64,000 nt of DNA from Notolepis coatsorum (Eukaryota; Chordata; Actinopteri; Aulopiformes; Paralepididae), in assembly GCA_963971535.1 (NCBI GenBank), contig OZ020593.1, forward strand, positions 36,165,760-36,229,759. The letters are read 5' to 3'. Of the stretch, positions 63,388 to 64,000 are shown in pieces. A model generated the notes under the pieces. That model ran no database searches. It saw nothing but the letters and a program-made list of their open reading frames with translations, and was not told the DNA's origin. A program made the position numbers and the translations under genes. Numbering within the stretch: the first letter of the stretch is position 1; each line of letters starts with the position of its first letter.

Positions 63388-64000
63388 CCAACAGCAGCTG
63401 AAGTTGCCGCTCCCGACTAACCCCGGGTGTCAAGCGTGTCTCTCCAGCTGACCAGTGAGGCGTTTTGTGACTAACAAGAAATGCTGTGTTTAATTGTCAA
63501 TTTTAATGGAAAGATATTTCCCATGCTCCATCCAGGCATTTTTTACTTTAAATTTGTAGTTTGTAAATGGGGATGACTTTTTCTCAGTGTATATAGGATT
63601 CACTGGGTGAACTCTGCCTCCCTCTTGCAGTAGCTATTCTCAAAGGTTAGTCTAAGAAAGTGTTGCTTTAAATGTTCCTGATTTGGGTTCTGGACCCGAA
63701 AAGAAATTTTTCTTTTTTACGCCAAGAGGTTTTCAAAGAACGATCGATGTTGACGCTAAGCAGAGTAGCTTCCAACACTAAGTGTTATCAATAATGTGGC
63801 GACTCCTGTGCAAGTGCAGTCATTAGGCCACCATTCATCCCTCCTCATGCAAACTGGAAATGCATTTAGAGCCCAGGGAGATACACAGAAGTCTAGCGGC
63901 AACCAGGAAGCCAATTGATTCCTTTATAATCCAATCTTCGCCTCTGCATTCCAAACAGCTGGGCACGCGGCCGGGTCTTGAGTTTAGCATCCAACTTCGC
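63388..64000. other. Intronic sequence to the window end
   Basis: Nothing recognised. Composition is moderate, with a TTGCAG near 63626 not followed by a family-like frame. Confidence 0.4.

Overview
This window is nuclear DNA from a vertebrate, almost certainly a teleost fish. It holds two short coding exons joined by a very large, repeat-filled intron. Signs of a ray-finned fish are the abundant hAT, piggyBac-like and Harbinger-like miniature elements, several tRNA-headed SINE families, many 5'-truncated L2/CR1/jockey-like and L1-like retrotransposon 3' ends, and a very high density of long dinucleotide and tetranucleotide microsatellites. There is no operon structure, rRNA gene, functional tRNA gene or CRISPR array.

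The only confident host gene is an astrotactin, on the + strand. Exon A (9569-9719) and exon B (61812-61972) join in frame across an intron of about 52.1 kb. Together they encode a complete EGF-like domain and the start of the next cysteine-rich module. The EGF is split by the intron between its fourth and fifth cysteines. The residues around MKDGSGCYD and [14 protein letters not shown] are characteristic of ASTN1/ASTN2, and the wording is closer to ASTN2 as I remember the two proteins. Astrotactins are neuronal membrane proteins involved in glial-guided migration and in trafficking of surface proteins. The rest of the gene lies outside the window on both sides.

Layout. 1-9.5 kb: upstream intron with SINEs, LINE fragments and a three-level nested insertion (6245-8486). 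9.5-9.7 kb: exon A, whose donor runs straight into a (CT)n tract. 9.7-61.8 kb: one giant intron. It carries at least six hAT elements or MITEs with 8-bp target duplications, a 292-nt-arm fold-back element nested in another inverted-repeat element, TTA- and TTAA-flanked elements, many LINE fragments, about a dozen minisatellites, a roughly 1-kb pure TATC array, and a 200-base assembly gap inside a 32-bp minisatellite. 61.8-62.0 kb: exon B, whose polypyrimidine tract is itself a (CT)n microsatellite. 62.0-64 kb: downstream intron with one more hAT element.

Two small protein-like islands inside the big intron are not explained by the astrotactin gene. One is an orphan first-exon-like sequence on + (35268-35312, ARL5-like N terminus, with a consensus splice donor and an upstream ETS-type motif). 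The other is a GC3-rich, exon-like stretch on - (29021-29236) that I do not recognise. Apart from these, the window is best read as a mobile-element and tandem-repeat landscape within a long neuronal gene.
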